From contig NZ_JAPDOD010000002.1 of assembly GCF_027587205.1 (NCBI RefSeq), positions 1 to 64,000 on the forward strand: a stretch of 64,000 nt of DNA, given 5' to 3'. The DNA comes from Solirubrobacter ginsenosidimutans. GTDB taxonomy: Bacteria; Actinomycetota; Thermoleophilia; Solirubrobacterales; Solirubrobacteraceae. The translations under genes were made by a program, and so were the position numbers. The notes below the pieces were generated by a model that did no database searches, was not told where the DNA came from, and was given only the letters and a program-made list of their open reading frames with translations. Positions 27,108 to 36,331 of the stretch are shown one piece after another. How positions within the stretch are numbered: the first letter of the stretch is position 1; every line of letters starts with the position of its first letter.

Positions 27108-28510
27108 CCGCGCGGGCCGAGCGGGACGGTGGCGAGCCGTGTCAGCGCCGCGTCCAGCTCGGCTAGTGCTTCGCTGACCGCGTCGTCGCCGCTCGGTATG
27201 GCGACGCGGTCGGCAGGAGGCGCCGGGGCCTTGCCACCGATGTGGCGGCGGATCGCGCCGACGTCGCGTGCGAGCTGGCCGAGGTGGCGCCGCGTGTCGT
27301 GGCGGGTGAGGCGCTCGGCGGGTGCCGTCGCCAGCGTGGCGACCGGCGCGGCGCAGGCGGCGACGGCGTCGATCGCGTCTGCGCGGTGCGCTCCCGCACG
27401 CAACCGGCGCTGGAGGCGCAGGGGCCGGGCGATCTGCTCGAGCGCCTCGACAGTGCCGGCGAATCGATGGGCGGCGGATCCGGTCTCTCGCCCGGCGATG
27501 ACGTCGCTGAGCGCGGCGAGCGCGTCGGCGATCCGGCGCCGGAGCACGTCGGTCGTCCGCACCGGCAGCACGAGCCAGGCGGCTGCGACCGCGATCGCCG
27601 CGCCGACCAGGATGCCCAGCAGCCGCTGGCCGAGGAGCTCGTCGCCGCGTTCGCCGAAGTAGCCGTTGAGCAGCGCGAGCACGGCCGTGATGCCCGCCGC
27701 CCAGAACGCGTAGCTGAGCGGCCGCAGCCAGGTCGCCGCGGCGAGCACGACGAAGATCGCCACGACGGTGATGGGCTCGCCGGGCGCGATCCGCCCGGCC
27801 AGCAGCGTCGCGGCGATTGTGCCGGCGAGCGCCCCGGCGATCCGCAGCCCGCTCTTGTGCAGGACGTCCGCCCGGCCGCGATTGCCGCTGGCGACGATGA
27901 ACGCGGTCAACACGACCCAGCTCCAGTGGGCGGGAAAGAGCGCCCGCCCGGCCGCGAAGGCGATGCCGAGCGAAAGCCCCATCTGCACCGCCATCCGCGT
28001 ACTTGCGGGAAGACGCCGTGCGGCGGACGGGCGTGGTTGCGCCCCCGCCTCGTCGGCGGCGCCGAAGCTCCCGGTGGCGAGGTGCAGTGCGGTCACCCAT
28101 GTGAACGCGATCACGGCGACCACCGCCGCCCAGAGGGTCGGGTCGTCGCTGCCCGGTGCGGCGACGATCGGGGTGGTGAGGAGGGCGATGAAGGGGAGGG
28201 CGACGAGCGTGCCGGCGCGGGCGGCGGCGCTGCCGAAGCGGCGCACCCAGATCGAGCCTGCGATGGCGATCACGAAGAGCGCGTCGCCGGCGTTCGGGTG
28301 GTGCACGAGCAGCGGGCCGACCTGGCTGGCGGCGACCGCGATGAGCGGCAGCAGCACGAGCGTGCGCACGCGGTGGGCGCGGTCGGCGGTGCGCTGGGTG
28401 CGCTCGAGTGTGAGCGTCAACACGACGGCGAGCACCATCAGTTGCGCGTGCTGATGCGTCATGTGTGCGAGGAGCAGCGCCGAGCCGTAGGCGCCGAGCA
28501 CCGCGACCAT
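27092..28510 (-). CDS. FUSC-family membrane protein (aromatic-acid/drug efflux type)
   Basis: A membrane protein of about 472 residues with two helical bundles, one before about residue 150 and one in the second half with HWSWVVLTAFIVASGNRGRADV, the typical FUSC core, then a soluble helical tail. FUSC proteins are linked to export of fusaric and other aromatic acids. ATG 28510 is chosen because the MarR operator and a minus-strand -10 (TAGGAT, 28542-28537) lie upstream of it; an ATG at 28567 would overlap the MarR start codon itself. The divergent MarR gene is the probable local regulator. Confidence 0.85.
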   Translation of the reverse strand: MVAVLGAYGSALLLAHMTHQHAQLMVLAVVLTLTLERTQRTADRAHRVRTLVLLPLIAVAASQVGPLLVHHPNAGDALFVIAIAGSIWVRRFGSAAARAGTLVALPFIALLTTPIVAAPGSDDPTLWAAVVAVIAFTWVTALHLATGSFGAADEAGAQPRPSAARRLPASTRMAVQMGLSLGIAFAAGRALFPAHWSWVVLTAFIVASGNRGRADVLHKSGLRIAGALAGTIAATLLAGRIAPGEPITVVAIFVVLAAATWLRPLSYAFWAAGITAVLALLNGYFGERGDELLGQRLLGILVGAAIAVAAAWLVLPVRTTDVLRRRIADALAALSDVIAGRETGSAAHRFAGTVEALEQIARPLRLQRRLRAGAHRADAIDAVAACAAPVATLATAPAERLTRHDTRRHLGQLARDVGAIRRHIGGKAPAPPADRVAIPSGDDAVSEALAELDAALTRLATVPLGPRGYFQK

Positions 28511-28533
28511 CGTCACAGCCGCGGCTCGCGAAT

Positions 28534-28558
28534 CAATCCTACGCAGTGCGTACGATTG
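28534..28558. promoter_or_regulatory. 25-bp palindromic operator between FUSC and MarR genes
   Basis: CAATC-c-TACGCA-g-TGCGTA-c-GATTG is symmetric about 28546 with only the two lower-case flanking positions unpaired. It overlaps a minus-strand -10 (TAGGAT, 28542-28537) and a plus-strand -10-like TACGAT (28551-28556). The latter lies ten bases before the MarR ATG, suggesting a leaderless or nearly leaderless regulator message. This is the classic layout of a MarR repressor controlling itself and a divergent exporter. Confidence 0.75.
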
Positions 28559-28565
28559 TTCAGCC

Positions 28566-29015
28566 ATGAATCGCGAGGATACCGAGAATTCGCTACGCGA
28601 TGACGAAGTATCTGAACTGCGCCGCGGCACGTTGCGTCTCGCTCGCCGGCTGCGGGCCGAGCGCCCGGCGGGCGCGCTGAGCGCGAACAAGGTCCTCGTG
28701 CTCGCCCACCTCCGCCGCGTGGGTGCAAGCACCCCCGGGCAGATCGCGGAGGCCGAGCGCCAGCGCCCGCAGTCGCTCACGCGCACCTTCACCGAGCTCG
28801 AAAGCGCGGGCCTGATCACCCGCACCCGCAGCCCGAACGACCGCCGCGCGAGCGTCCTCGAGCTCACCCCGGAAGGCCTGCAAGCCCTCGCCGCCGACAT
28901 GGCCGACCGCGACGCCTGGCTCACCCGAGCACTCGCCGACCTGACCGACGCCGAGGTCGACCTCCTGCGCATCGCCGGGCGGCTCATGGACCGTCTCGCC
29001 GGCGGGACCCGGTAG
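28566..29015 (+). CDS. MarR-family transcriptional regulator
   Basis: A 149-residue winged-helix regulator. The DNA-binding domain spans about residues 35-105 with STPGQIAEAERQRPQSLTR (helix-turn-helix) and the wing containing SPNDRRASVLELT, where the Asp-Arg pair is characteristic of MarR proteins. Flanking helices form the dimer interface. The palindrome directly before the ATG is the expected binding site, and the divergent FUSC exporter the expected target. Its ligand is probably an aromatic or phenolic compound, by family analogy. Confidence 0.93.
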   Translation: MNREDTENSLRDDEVSELRRGTLRLARRLRAERPAGALSANKVLVLAHLRRVGASTPGQIAEAERQRPQSLTRTFTELESAGLITRTRSPNDRRASVLELTPEGLQALAADMADRDAWLTRALADLTDAEVDLLRIAGRLMDRLAGGTR

Positions 29016-29038
29016 ATGAGAATGACGACGGTTCTCGT

Positions 29039-29067
29039 TTGCGAGGTTCTTCGCCGCCGCTTAGGAT
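29039..29067 (+). promoter_or_regulatory. Predicted promoter of the M14 carboxypeptidase gene
   Basis: TTGCGA and TAGGAT are separated by exactly 17 bp, ending 47 bp before the start codon. Just upstream, GAGAA and TTCTC form an inverted pair (about 29019-29037) that could be an operator. Confidence 0.55.
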
Positions 29068-29114
29068 CGCGTTAACTGCCGAAGGGGGCTCGCCAGTGCC
29101 CCCAGGGGAGGGAG

Positions 29115-32100
29115 ATGTTTTCTCTATCGCGTAGCCACGCCGTTATGGCGTGCGTCGCCGTGGGCCTGATCGAGACGCTGGGTGCGTCCGCGGCCACGGC
29201 ACAGACCGGCAACACGGTCGAGCCGCTGAACCAGTACGTGGTCAGCGGTCACGTCGACACGGACGCGCTCGCGCGGGCCGGGTTCGACATGCAGGAGGCC
29301 AACGTCACGGGCTCCAAGGGCAAGTTCTTCATCGTCGCGCGCCCGTCGCAGGCCGCCGCCCTTGCCAAGGACGGCGCCACCGTCACGGCGCCCTTCGGGG
29401 TGGCGCGAGCGATGGCCGCGCCGCCGTCGCCGCTCCAACCGCCGACCCACGGATACAACGTGTTCCGGCCGTGGAGCCTCACTCCGGCACCGTGTCCGGG
29501 CACCTGCTCCACGCCGCTCACCAACCTAAAGACCTACTACCACCAGCTCGCCCGCGACAACCCGGACGTCGTCAAGGAAGAGGTCATCGGGCACTCCGTC
29601 CTCGGCCAGGAGATCATGGCCTACAAGGTCACCGCCAACGCGCGCGATGAGCGCGACGGCGACCGGCCCGCGGTGCTCTACGACGCCACCCAGCACGCCC
29701 GCGAGTGGATCTCGACCGAGGTCGAGCGCCGCTTGTTCACCTACATGGTCGCCAACAAGAAGCAGAAGGGCGGCGCTGACATCAAGCAGCTGCTCAAGAA
29801 GACCGAGCTGTGGTTCATTCCCGTCGTCAACGTCGACGGCTACGACTACACGTTCGTCAACAAGGGCTCACGGCTGTGGCGCAAGAACCTGCGCGACGTC
29901 GACGGCGGCGGATTCAGCCAGGACCATGACGGCGTCGACACCAACCGCAACTTCCCGACGAACTGGAACTATGACCTCGAGGGCGCCTCGGGCGACCCGG
30001 CCAACGAGACCTATCACGGCGCCGGCCCAGGCTCTGAGCCCGAGGTGCAGGCCGTGCGCGGGCTCGAGCGGCGCATCGGCTTCAAGTTCCAGATCGACTA
30101 CCACTCGTTCGCCCAGCTGATCCTCTATCCCGAGGGCTGGCAGGTCGAGACGCTCGCCTCGGACTCGCCGCTGATGGCCGCGCTCGCCGGCGACGACAAC
30201 AACCCCGCCGTCGCGGGGTTTGATCCCGACGTCTCGGCGGAGCTCTACACGACCAACGGCGACGTCACCGACGACGCCCTGCGGACCTACGGCATCCAGT
30301 CCTACACGGTGGAGCTCGATGGCGGCACCGGCCCGGATATCGGCGGGACCGTCGACGGGCCGGACTCGTTCAGCCCCGGCGGCTTCGTCTTCCAGGACTC
30401 AGAGGCCGACGTCCAGGCCGAGTTCCAGAAGAACCTCGCGTTCACGCTCGACCTCGCGCGCTCGGCGAAGGACCCGGAGAACCCGGTCTCGCACCTGTTC
30501 AACACCGCGCCCGAGTTCGTGCCGACGCCGTTCCCGATCTCCTACGGCGACCCGCAGACCGTCGAGGTCAACGCCAAGAAGTCGCTCGGTGCCGTGCGCG
30601 TCTACTGGCAGGTCAACAACGGCGGCGTCCACTGGGGCCCGACGACCGAGTACCAGGGCGGCCAGCGCCACTATGGCGACCCCGGCGTCTACTACCACCA
30701 CCTGCGCGGTCTGGTCTCCGGCACCAGGCCGGGGGACACGGTCAAGGTCTGGTTCCAGGCCGGCCAGAAGCACGCTTCGGACCCGTTCACGTACACAGCC
30801 AAGGCGGAGAGCTCCAACAAGGTGCTGCTCGTCGCGGCCGAGGACTACAACGGCCCCAGCCCCGCGCAGACCCCTGGACCCCACTACCTGGACAGCTACG
30901 CCAAGGCGCTGCAGGACGCGCGCATCGGCTACGACACCTACGACGTCGACGCACTCGGGGCGCCGTCCACGCTCGGCGTCTACAGCCACTACAAGGCCGT
31001 GATCTGGGAGACCGGCGACGATCTCTACACCCGCCACCCGGGCCAGCCCGGCGGCACCGGCGTCTCGAAGACGCTCGACGACGAGATCATCGCCGCGCGC
31101 GACTACATGAACGACGGCGGCAAGCTCCTCGTCGCCGGCAAGACGGCGCTCCAGGGCGCCTGGGACCAGTTCCTCTACAACCCGCTGCCGGTCCCGCCGG
31201 CTCCGGATTGCGCGTCCAACCAGACGCAGGGCAACGGCGATGCCGACGACCCGCCCGGCCAGAACTTCAACTGCGTGACGACGTCGAATGACTTCCAGCA
31301 GTACTGGCTCGGCACATACCTGCCGATCACGCTCAGCGGCGACCCGGACGAGATCGCCTCGTTCACGCTGCTCAAGAACGCGCCGCTGGGCACGGGCTCG
31401 TTCACGCTCAATGGGACGGACTCGGCGGCAAACCAGGACAACCTCTACTCGTTCCTGACGACGTCGAGCATCCTGCCGCCCGCGACGTACCCGCAGTTCA
31501 CGAGCAACCCGGTGATCAAGCGTGACGGGCCGGCGGCCTTCGATCCGAAGACCGGCACCCACTACGCCTACACCGGGCAGTCGAGCTCGGCGTACATGCG
31601 CCTCACCCGCACGGTCAACCTGACCACGGCGACGGCTCCGGCGCTGCAGTTCGCGGTGTCCTACGACACGGAGGCCAACTTCGACTACGTGTTCGTGGAG
31701 GCGCACACGCCCGGTCAGGACGACTGGACGACGCTGCCCGATCTCAACGGCCACACGAGCGACGACACCGGGGCGGGCTGCCCGGATCCGGACCCGTTCT
31801 GGCTCGACGAGAACCCGTTCCTGCGCCACTACATCACGCGCTCCGGAACCGGCGACACGCTCGCGTGCACCCCGACCGGGACCTCCGGCGCCTGGAACGC
31901 GTCGACCGGCAACTCGGCCGGCTACCAGGACTGGAAGGTCGACCTGAGCGCCTACAAGGGCAAGCAGGTCGAGCTCTCGATCACCTACGTCACCGATCCG
32001 GCGTCGGTCGGCCTCGGCGTCTTCCTCGACGATGTCTCGGTCACCGACGGCGCCACCGTGCTCAACACCACCTCCTTCGAGGATGGCCTGGGCGGCTGGG

Positions 32101-32300
32101 CCGTGCCGGGCGCGCCCGCCGACAGCGGCGGCAACGGCGGCGACTGGCGCCAGACCGCGTCCGTCGGCTTCGTCGACGGCCCGGGCGTCGCCACCAAGGA
32201 CTCGCTCTACCTCGGCTTCGGCCTGGAGGGCGTGACCGGCGCCGCCGATCGCGCGACGCTGGTCAAGGACGCGATGCGCTACTTCGGCGTGTCCCGATAA
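29115..32300 (+). CDS. Very large secreted M14 zinc carboxypeptidase
   Basis: A 1061-residue exported exopeptidase. After the signal peptide (SAATA, about residue 30) and a propeptide-like region, the M14 catalytic domain runs about 140-450. It shows the zinc motif QHAREW with downstream Glu, DTNRNFPTNW (substrate binding), YHSFAQLILYP, and the catalytic Glu in YTVELDGG. The C-terminal 600 residues are accessory: a catalase-superfamily/ThuA-like alpha/beta region (about 560-790) and jelly-roll modules with LDDVSVTDG, like those of immune-inhibitor-A peptidases. Strong GGGAGGGAG ribosome site. Digests extracellular protein from the C terminus. Family members normally have 300-450 residues, so this is greatly extended. 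Confidence 0.93.
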   Translation: MFSLSRSHAVMACVAVGLIETLGASAATAQTGNTVEPLNQYVVSGHVDTDALARAGFDMQEANVTGSKGKFFIVARPSQAAALAKDGATVTAPFGVARAMAAPPSPLQPPTHGYNVFRPWSLTPAPCPGTCSTPLTNLKTYYHQLARDNPDVVKEEVIGHSVLGQEIMAYKVTANARDERDGDRPAVLYDATQHAREWISTEVERRLFTYMVANKKQKGGADIKQLLKKTELWFIPVVNVDGYDYTFVNKGSRLWRKNLRDVDGGGFSQDHDGVDTNRNFPTNWNYDLEGASGDPANETYHGAGPGSEPEVQAVRGLERRIGFKFQIDYHSFAQLILYPEGWQVETLASDSPLMAALAGDDNNPAVAGFDPDVSAELYTTNGDVTDDALRTYGIQSYTVELDGGTGPDIGGTVDGPDSFSPGGFVFQDSEADVQAEFQKNLAFTLDLARSAKDPENPVSHLFNTAPEFVPTPFPISYGDPQTVEVNAKKSLGAVRVYWQVNNGGVHWGPTTEYQGGQRHYGDPGVYYHHLRGLVSGTRPGDTVKVWFQAGQKHASDPFTYTAKAESSNKVLLVAAEDYNGPSPAQTPGPHYLDSYAKALQDARIGYDTYDVDALGAPSTLGVYSHYKAVIWETGDDLYTRHPGQPGGTGVSKTLDDEIIAARDYMNDGGKLLVAGKTALQGAWDQFLYNPLPVPPAPDCASNQTQGNGDADDPPGQNFNCVTTSNDFQQYWLGTYLPITLSGDPDEIASFTLLKNAPLGTGSFTLNGTDSAANQDNLYSFLTTSSILPPATYPQFTSNPVIKRDGPAAFDPKTGTHYAYTGQSSSAYMRLTRTVNLTTATAPALQFAVSYDTEANFDYVFVEAHTPGQDDWTTLPDLNGHTSDDTGAGCPDPDPFWLDENPFLRHYITRSGTGDTLACTPTGTSGAWNASTGNSAGYQDWKVDLSAYKGKQVELSITYVTDPASVGLGVFLDDVSVTDGATVLNTTSFEDGLGGWAVPGAPADSGGNGGDWRQTASVGFVDGPGVATKDSLYLGFGLEGVTGAADRATLVKDAMRYFGVSR

Positions 32301-32309
32301 GCACGCGCT

Positions 32310-32343
32310 CGCGCGGCCTCGGCGCTTGAGCCGGGGCCGCGCG
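32310..32343. terminator. GC-rich bidirectional terminator-like hairpin
   Basis: A 14-bp stem with one G-T pair (CGCGCGGCCTCGGC with GCCGGGGCCGCGCG) and a six-base loop lies between the convergent carboxypeptidase and BMP-like lipoprotein genes. No T-tract follows, as usual in high-GC Actinobacteria. Confidence 0.6.
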
Positions 32344-32350
32344 CGGCGCC

Positions 32351-33064
32351 TCAGTCGATCCGGATCACGATGCCGGTGAGGCGGTTGAGCACCGCCGCGA
32401 CACCGGCTCGGATCGCACGCCCGGCACGCTCGGGGGTGAAGGTCGCCGGGTCGTAGGCGTCCGGCATGCCCAGTCCCTCACCGCGGAAGGACGCGCCGGT
32501 CCAGTCGGCCGCAGTCACGTTGGCGGTGGGCTCGGCGAGCTCCGCCCCGACGACGAGGAACTGCTGGTCGAGGTGGTTCGCCGTCACCAGGGCCAAGGGG
32601 TCGACGAGGTGGTTGCCGACGCAGACGATCAGATCCGGAGCCAGGTTCATGGCCTTGGTGATGCTCGGAATGTAGTGGGAGGAGTCGGTGGCCTTGACGG
32701 TCTTCAGGCTCGCGTCCTCCTCCTCAGCCCACTTCGTCACGGCGTCCACCAGCGTCCGCGTCGGCGCGTCTTCACCCGCCGTCAGGAGCACCACCCGGTA
32801 GCCCTTCGACGGGTGGACGTCGTCCCACGATCCAGGACGCGGGGCGATGCTCGCCTCCGGCGCGGGGGGCGCCTTGGGATCGAAGAACCCCGCGCCAAGG
32901 GTGCCGATGGCGGTGGGCTTGGCGTGCGGCTGCGACCAGTCGTCGCCGGCACCGCAGCCGCCGGCCAGGACGGCCATCGTGACCGCCACGAGCAGAGCGC
33001 AGACGCGCTGAGATCGAGAGCGCAAGAAGATCGTCCTTCGGAGTAGCGACCAGGGGGCGACCAC
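32351..33064 (-). CDS. BMP-like (substrate-binding type) lipoprotein
   Basis: A 237-residue lipoprotein with lipobox LAGGC (Cys about residue 37). The mature chain resembles the basic-membrane-protein/periplasmic-binding fold: a first strand YRVVLLTAG, then SSHYIPSITKAMNLAPDLIVCVGN and QQFLVVGAEL. It is shorter than usual BMP receptors (about 330-360), seeming to lack part of one lobe. No permease or ATPase genes are adjacent. GTG 33064 is the start, with AGGA three bases upstream. It is divergent from the HupE gene across a PHO-box-like repeat. Confidence 0.7.
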   Translation of the reverse strand: MVAPWSLLRRTIFLRSRSQRVCALLVAVTMAVLAGGCGAGDDWSQPHAKPTAIGTLGAGFFDPKAPPAPEASIAPRPGSWDDVHPSKGYRVVLLTAGEDAPTRTLVDAVTKWAEEEDASLKTVKATDSSHYIPSITKAMNLAPDLIVCVGNHLVDPLALVTANHLDQQFLVVGAELAEPTANVTAADWTGASFRGEGLGMPDAYDPATFTPERAGRAIRAGVAAVLNRLTGIVIRID

Positions 33065-33097
33065 TTCCTAGCACCTCACCGAGGCCGGTCGCCGCGT

Positions 33098-33130
33098 GTT
33101 CACACATCGTTCACCGCGCGTGCACGAGTT
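33098..33130 (+). promoter_or_regulatory. PHO-box-like direct repeats (three 11-bp units)
   Basis: GTTCACACATC, GTTCACCGCGC and the weaker GTGCACGAGTT follow each other without gap. Tandem 11-bp units beginning GTTCAC are the known PhoP-binding PHO box of Actinobacteria. They end nine bp before the HupE-type gene, whose downstream neighbour encodes a secreted phosphatase, and lie 34 bp from the divergent lipoprotein start. Confidence 0.65.
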
Positions 33131-33139
33131 ACCGACAGC

Positions 33140-34369
33140 ATGCGCCGCCGGATGACTCACCCCCTCAGGCATCGACGCCGTTACCTCGTGCTGGCCGCCG
33201 CCGCGGCGGCGCTCCTGCTCATCCCTGCCGTGTCCGCCTTCGCCCACGGGTTCACCTCGGTCGTATACGTCGACGCGACGTCCCCCGAGCGCGACCACGT
33301 CCGTACCACGCTCGGCCTGGAATACGACCTGCTCGTCGTCTCCGCCGCCGACGCCCAGAAGGACGATGCGCTCTTCAAGGCGGGCACCGCCGCGTTCGAC
33401 AATCAGGACCCGGCGGAGCAGGCCGCTGCGCTCGAGGCCCACGCCGACACGGTCATGGCCTATGTGACCAAGCGCTTCGGCGTCACCGTCGAGGGAGATG
33501 CGTGTGCGCCGAAGCGGGTGGGCGGCTTCAAGATGACGCAGCGCGACGGCGTTCCCTATGCGCAACTGGTGCTCGACCATCGCTGTCCGGAAGCGGGCGA
33601 GTCGCACGACCTTCGCAGTGCGCTGTTCCCGGGCTCGGAGGAGTTCGTGCGCGGTACGAAGACGATCGTCACGTACGACCTCGACCTGCAGACCGGCAGC
33701 GCGAGCCTCGATGCGAAGCACCCGTCGTTCTCGACGCACCAGTCGCGCTGGGAGCAGTACTGGGAGTTCTTCCGCCTCGGCGCCGAGCACCTCTACACGG
33801 GGATCGACCACATCCTGTTCCTGCTGGCGCTGATCGCCGGATCGCGCCGGCTGCGCGAGATCGTCCTCGCGGCGACGACCTTCACGCTCGCGCACTCGGT
33901 GACCTTCATCCTGGCCGCGCTCGGCCTGGTGCACGCGCCCGCGTCGATCGTCGAGCCGGTGATCGCGCTCTCGATCGCCGTCGTCGCCGCCATGCATCTC
34001 TGGCGCCTCTGGCAGCGCGGATCGCACGCCACCGACCTCGACACGACGAGCAACGGGCACTTCGGCCTCGACCGCGCCGGGTGGGCGCGGCTGGCGATGG
34101 TCTTCCTGTTCGGGTTGGTGCACGGGCTCGGGTTCGCGTCGGCGCTCGGGATCGACCGGGCCTTCTCGTGGACGCTGCTGTCCTCGCTGTTCGTCTTCAA
34201 CCTGGGCATCGAGTCGGTGCAGCTCGCGATCATCCTGGCCGTCTTCCCGCTGCTTGCGCTGCTGCGTCGGCGCGCGCCGCTCGCCGGGCTCTCGGCGACG
34301 GGAGCCATCGCCGCGGGCGTGTGCGCGATGGGTCTCGTCTGGTTCGCTCAGCGCGCCTTCCTGACGTGA
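33140..34369 (+). CDS. HupE/UreJ_2-type membrane protein
   Basis: A 409-residue protein. A signal peptide (VSAFA, about residue 35) precedes an extracytoplasmic domain of about 170 residues, followed by six or seven membrane helices of the HupE/UreJ_2 family. The hallmark is YTGIDHILFLLALI and, later, FGLVHGLGFASAL, both with conserved His likely to bind metal. Family members are associated with nickel, cobalt or unknown metal-dependent functions. The gene directly precedes a secreted phosphatase and follows a PHO-box-like repeat. Confidence 0.88.
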   Translation: MRRRMTHPLRHRRRYLVLAAAAAALLLIPAVSAFAHGFTSVVYVDATSPERDHVRTTLGLEYDLLVVSAADAQKDDALFKAGTAAFDNQDPAEQAAALEAHADTVMAYVTKRFGVTVEGDACAPKRVGGFKMTQRDGVPYAQLVLDHRCPEAGESHDLRSALFPGSEEFVRGTKTIVTYDLDLQTGSASLDAKHPSFSTHQSRWEQYWEFFRLGAEHLYTGIDHILFLLALIAGSRRLREIVLAATTFTLAHSVTFILAALGLVHAPASIVEPVIALSIAVVAAMHLWRLWQRGSHATDLDTTSNGHFGLDRAGWARLAMVFLFGLVHGLGFASALGIDRAFSWTLLSSLFVFNLGIESVQLAIILAVFPLLALLRRRAPLAGLSATGAIAAGVCAMGLVWFAQRAFLT

Positions 34370-34452
34370 CCACCAAGTCTTCACATCCCGGTGCGCCGGC
34401 GTTGGAAAGCTGCGCGCGGTCCATTCGCACTCTGTCAACGAGAGGGAAGACA

Positions 34453-36321
34453 ATGAAGTCCTCGAAATCGCCACGGTCGGCACGGGGTCGTCGCCGTCCA
34501 GTGGTAGCCGCGAGCCTCGCGGCCGTGGCCGTCTCGGCTTTCGGCATCGGCTCGATGGCCGTCGTCGCCGGTGCGCAGGCACCGGCCACGAACTCGGCGA
34601 TCGTCCTTGGCGTCGGCGCCAACGCGTCGCAGCGCGTCGTCTCCTGGTACACCTCGGCCAACACCGCGCAGTCGGTGCAGGTCGCGCCGACCTCGCAGCT
34701 CGTCAACGGGGAGTTCCCCGCGAGCGCCACCACCTTCGCGGCCACGGTCGCCGCGAACACCGTCAACGGCGGCTTCAACGCGCACGCCATTCTTGACGGC
34801 CTCCAGGAGGACACCGCGTACTCCTACCGCGTCGGTGCCGACGGCGGCTGGTCCGCGACGTACTCGTTCAAGACCCAGAAGTTCTCGGGCAACTTCGACT
34901 TCCTGTTCTTCGGCGATCCGCAGATCGGCTCGTCCGGCGACACGGCGAAGGACGGCGCGGGCTGGACGGACACGCTGAACGTCGCCACCGCCGCCAACCC
35001 GAACGCCGAGCTGCTCGTCTCGGGCGGCGACCAGGTCGAGACCGCCAACACCGAGTCGCAGTGGAACGCGTTCCTGGCCTCCGACAAGCTGCGCCAGTAC
35101 CCGTGGTCGGCCACGATCGGCAACCACGACGTCGGCGGCAAGGCGTACGACCAGCACTTCTGGACGCCGAACACCGACCGCTCCGGCCCGTTCTACTCCG
35201 GCAGCTCGGCGACGCAGTCCGGCGGCGACTACTGGTACATCTACAAGGGCGTCCTGTTCGTCCACCTGAACTCGAACGCGTACGCCAACGGCTCCGACGC
35301 CGCGCACATCGCGTACGTCACGAGCGTGGTCAACGCGCACAAGGCCGAGGCCAAGTACACGGTGCTCGTGTACCACCACTCGATCTACTCGCCGGCCGAT
35401 CACGCCAACGACGGCGACAACAAGCAGCGCCGCATCGACTTCCCGACCGCGTTCTCGAACCTCGGCGTCGACCTGGTGCTGCAGGGTCACGATCACAGCT
35501 ACTCGCGCTCCTACGCGATCAAGAACGGCCAGAAGGCCAACGCGGCTGAGCAGCCCGGTGCCGCTCAGGTGTCCGCCGGTCCCGGCGGCGTGATCTACGT
35601 CACGGGCAACTCCGCGTCGGGCTCGAAGTACTACGACCTGTCCAAGCCGGTCGCCGGCGAGTACGGTCCGGACCCGCTCGACCCCACGGGCAAGCGCCAC
35701 TGGGCCAACTCGGTCGAGAACCAGGAGCACGTCCGCACGTACGTCCGCGTCAAGGTCGAGGCGAACCGCCTCGTCGTCGAGGACCTGCGCAGCGGCACCT
35801 GCGCCGCCCCGAACGCTGCCGTCGAGCGCGGCAACGTCTCCTGGTGCGGCCCGGACAGCGGTGCCAGCCCGGCTCAGCCGGTCGGCTCCACGGTCGACAA
35901 GACCGTCATCTACCGCGGCATCACGGATACCCCCGGCAGCGTCGGCGGCAGCGTCCCGGCGACGCTCTCGCTCACGCTCGGCACGCCGGCCTCGTTCGGC
36001 CCGTTCCTGCCCGGCATCGCGAAGGACTACACGGCGCAGACGACCGCTACGGTCGTCTCCTCCGCGGGTGACGCGACCCTCACCGCCTCGGACCCGAGCA
36101 GCACCGCCACGGGCCGCCTGGTCAACGGCACGTTCGCCCTGGCCTCCCCGCTGCAGGTCGCGGGCACGCCGCTGCCGTCGACCGTCAAGACGTACGCGGC
36201 TCCGGTCTCGAACGACGTCGTCACGGTCGACTTCAAGCAGCCGATCGCCGTCAACGAGCCGCTGCGCACGGGCTCGTACGCGAAGACGCTGACGTTCACG
36301 CTGTCGACGACGAACCCGTAG
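34453..36321 (+). CDS. Secreted purple-acid-phosphatase-like metallophosphoesterase
   Basis: A 622-residue exported phosphatase. The start ATG has a GAGGGA site. After the signal region comes a purple-acid-phosphatase N-terminal (Fn3-like) domain (about 45-140) and a calcineurin-like catalytic domain (about 148-370). Metal ligands appear in order: FFGDPQIG, SGGDQVE, IGNHD, VYHHS and GHDHSYSRSY. The C-terminal 180 residues are a beta-sandwich tail. It would release phosphate from external organic phosphates. A PHO-box-like repeat upstream of the preceding gene supports phosphate-starvation control. Confidence 0.93.
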   Translation: MKSSKSPRSARGRRRPVVAASLAAVAVSAFGIGSMAVVAGAQAPATNSAIVLGVGANASQRVVSWYTSANTAQSVQVAPTSQLVNGEFPASATTFAATVAANTVNGGFNAHAILDGLQEDTAYSYRVGADGGWSATYSFKTQKFSGNFDFLFFGDPQIGSSGDTAKDGAGWTDTLNVATAANPNAELLVSGGDQVETANTESQWNAFLASDKLRQYPWSATIGNHDVGGKAYDQHFWTPNTDRSGPFYSGSSATQSGGDYWYIYKGVLFVHLNSNAYANGSDAAHIAYVTSVVNAHKAEAKYTVLVYHHSIYSPADHANDGDNKQRRIDFPTAFSNLGVDLVLQGHDHSYSRSYAIKNGQKANAAEQPGAAQVSAGPGGVIYVTGNSASGSKYYDLSKPVAGEYGPDPLDPTGKRHWANSVENQEHVRTYVRVKVEANRLVVEDLRSGTCAAPNAAVERGNVSWCGPDSGASPAQPVGSTVDKTVIYRGITDTPGSVGGSVPATLSLTLGTPASFGPFLPGIAKDYTAQTTATVVSSAGDATLTASDPSSTATGRLVNGTFALASPLQVAGTPLPSTVKTYAAPVSNDVVTVDFKQPIAVNEPLRTGSYAKTLTFTLSTTNP

Positions 36322-36331
36322 TCATCAGCGC

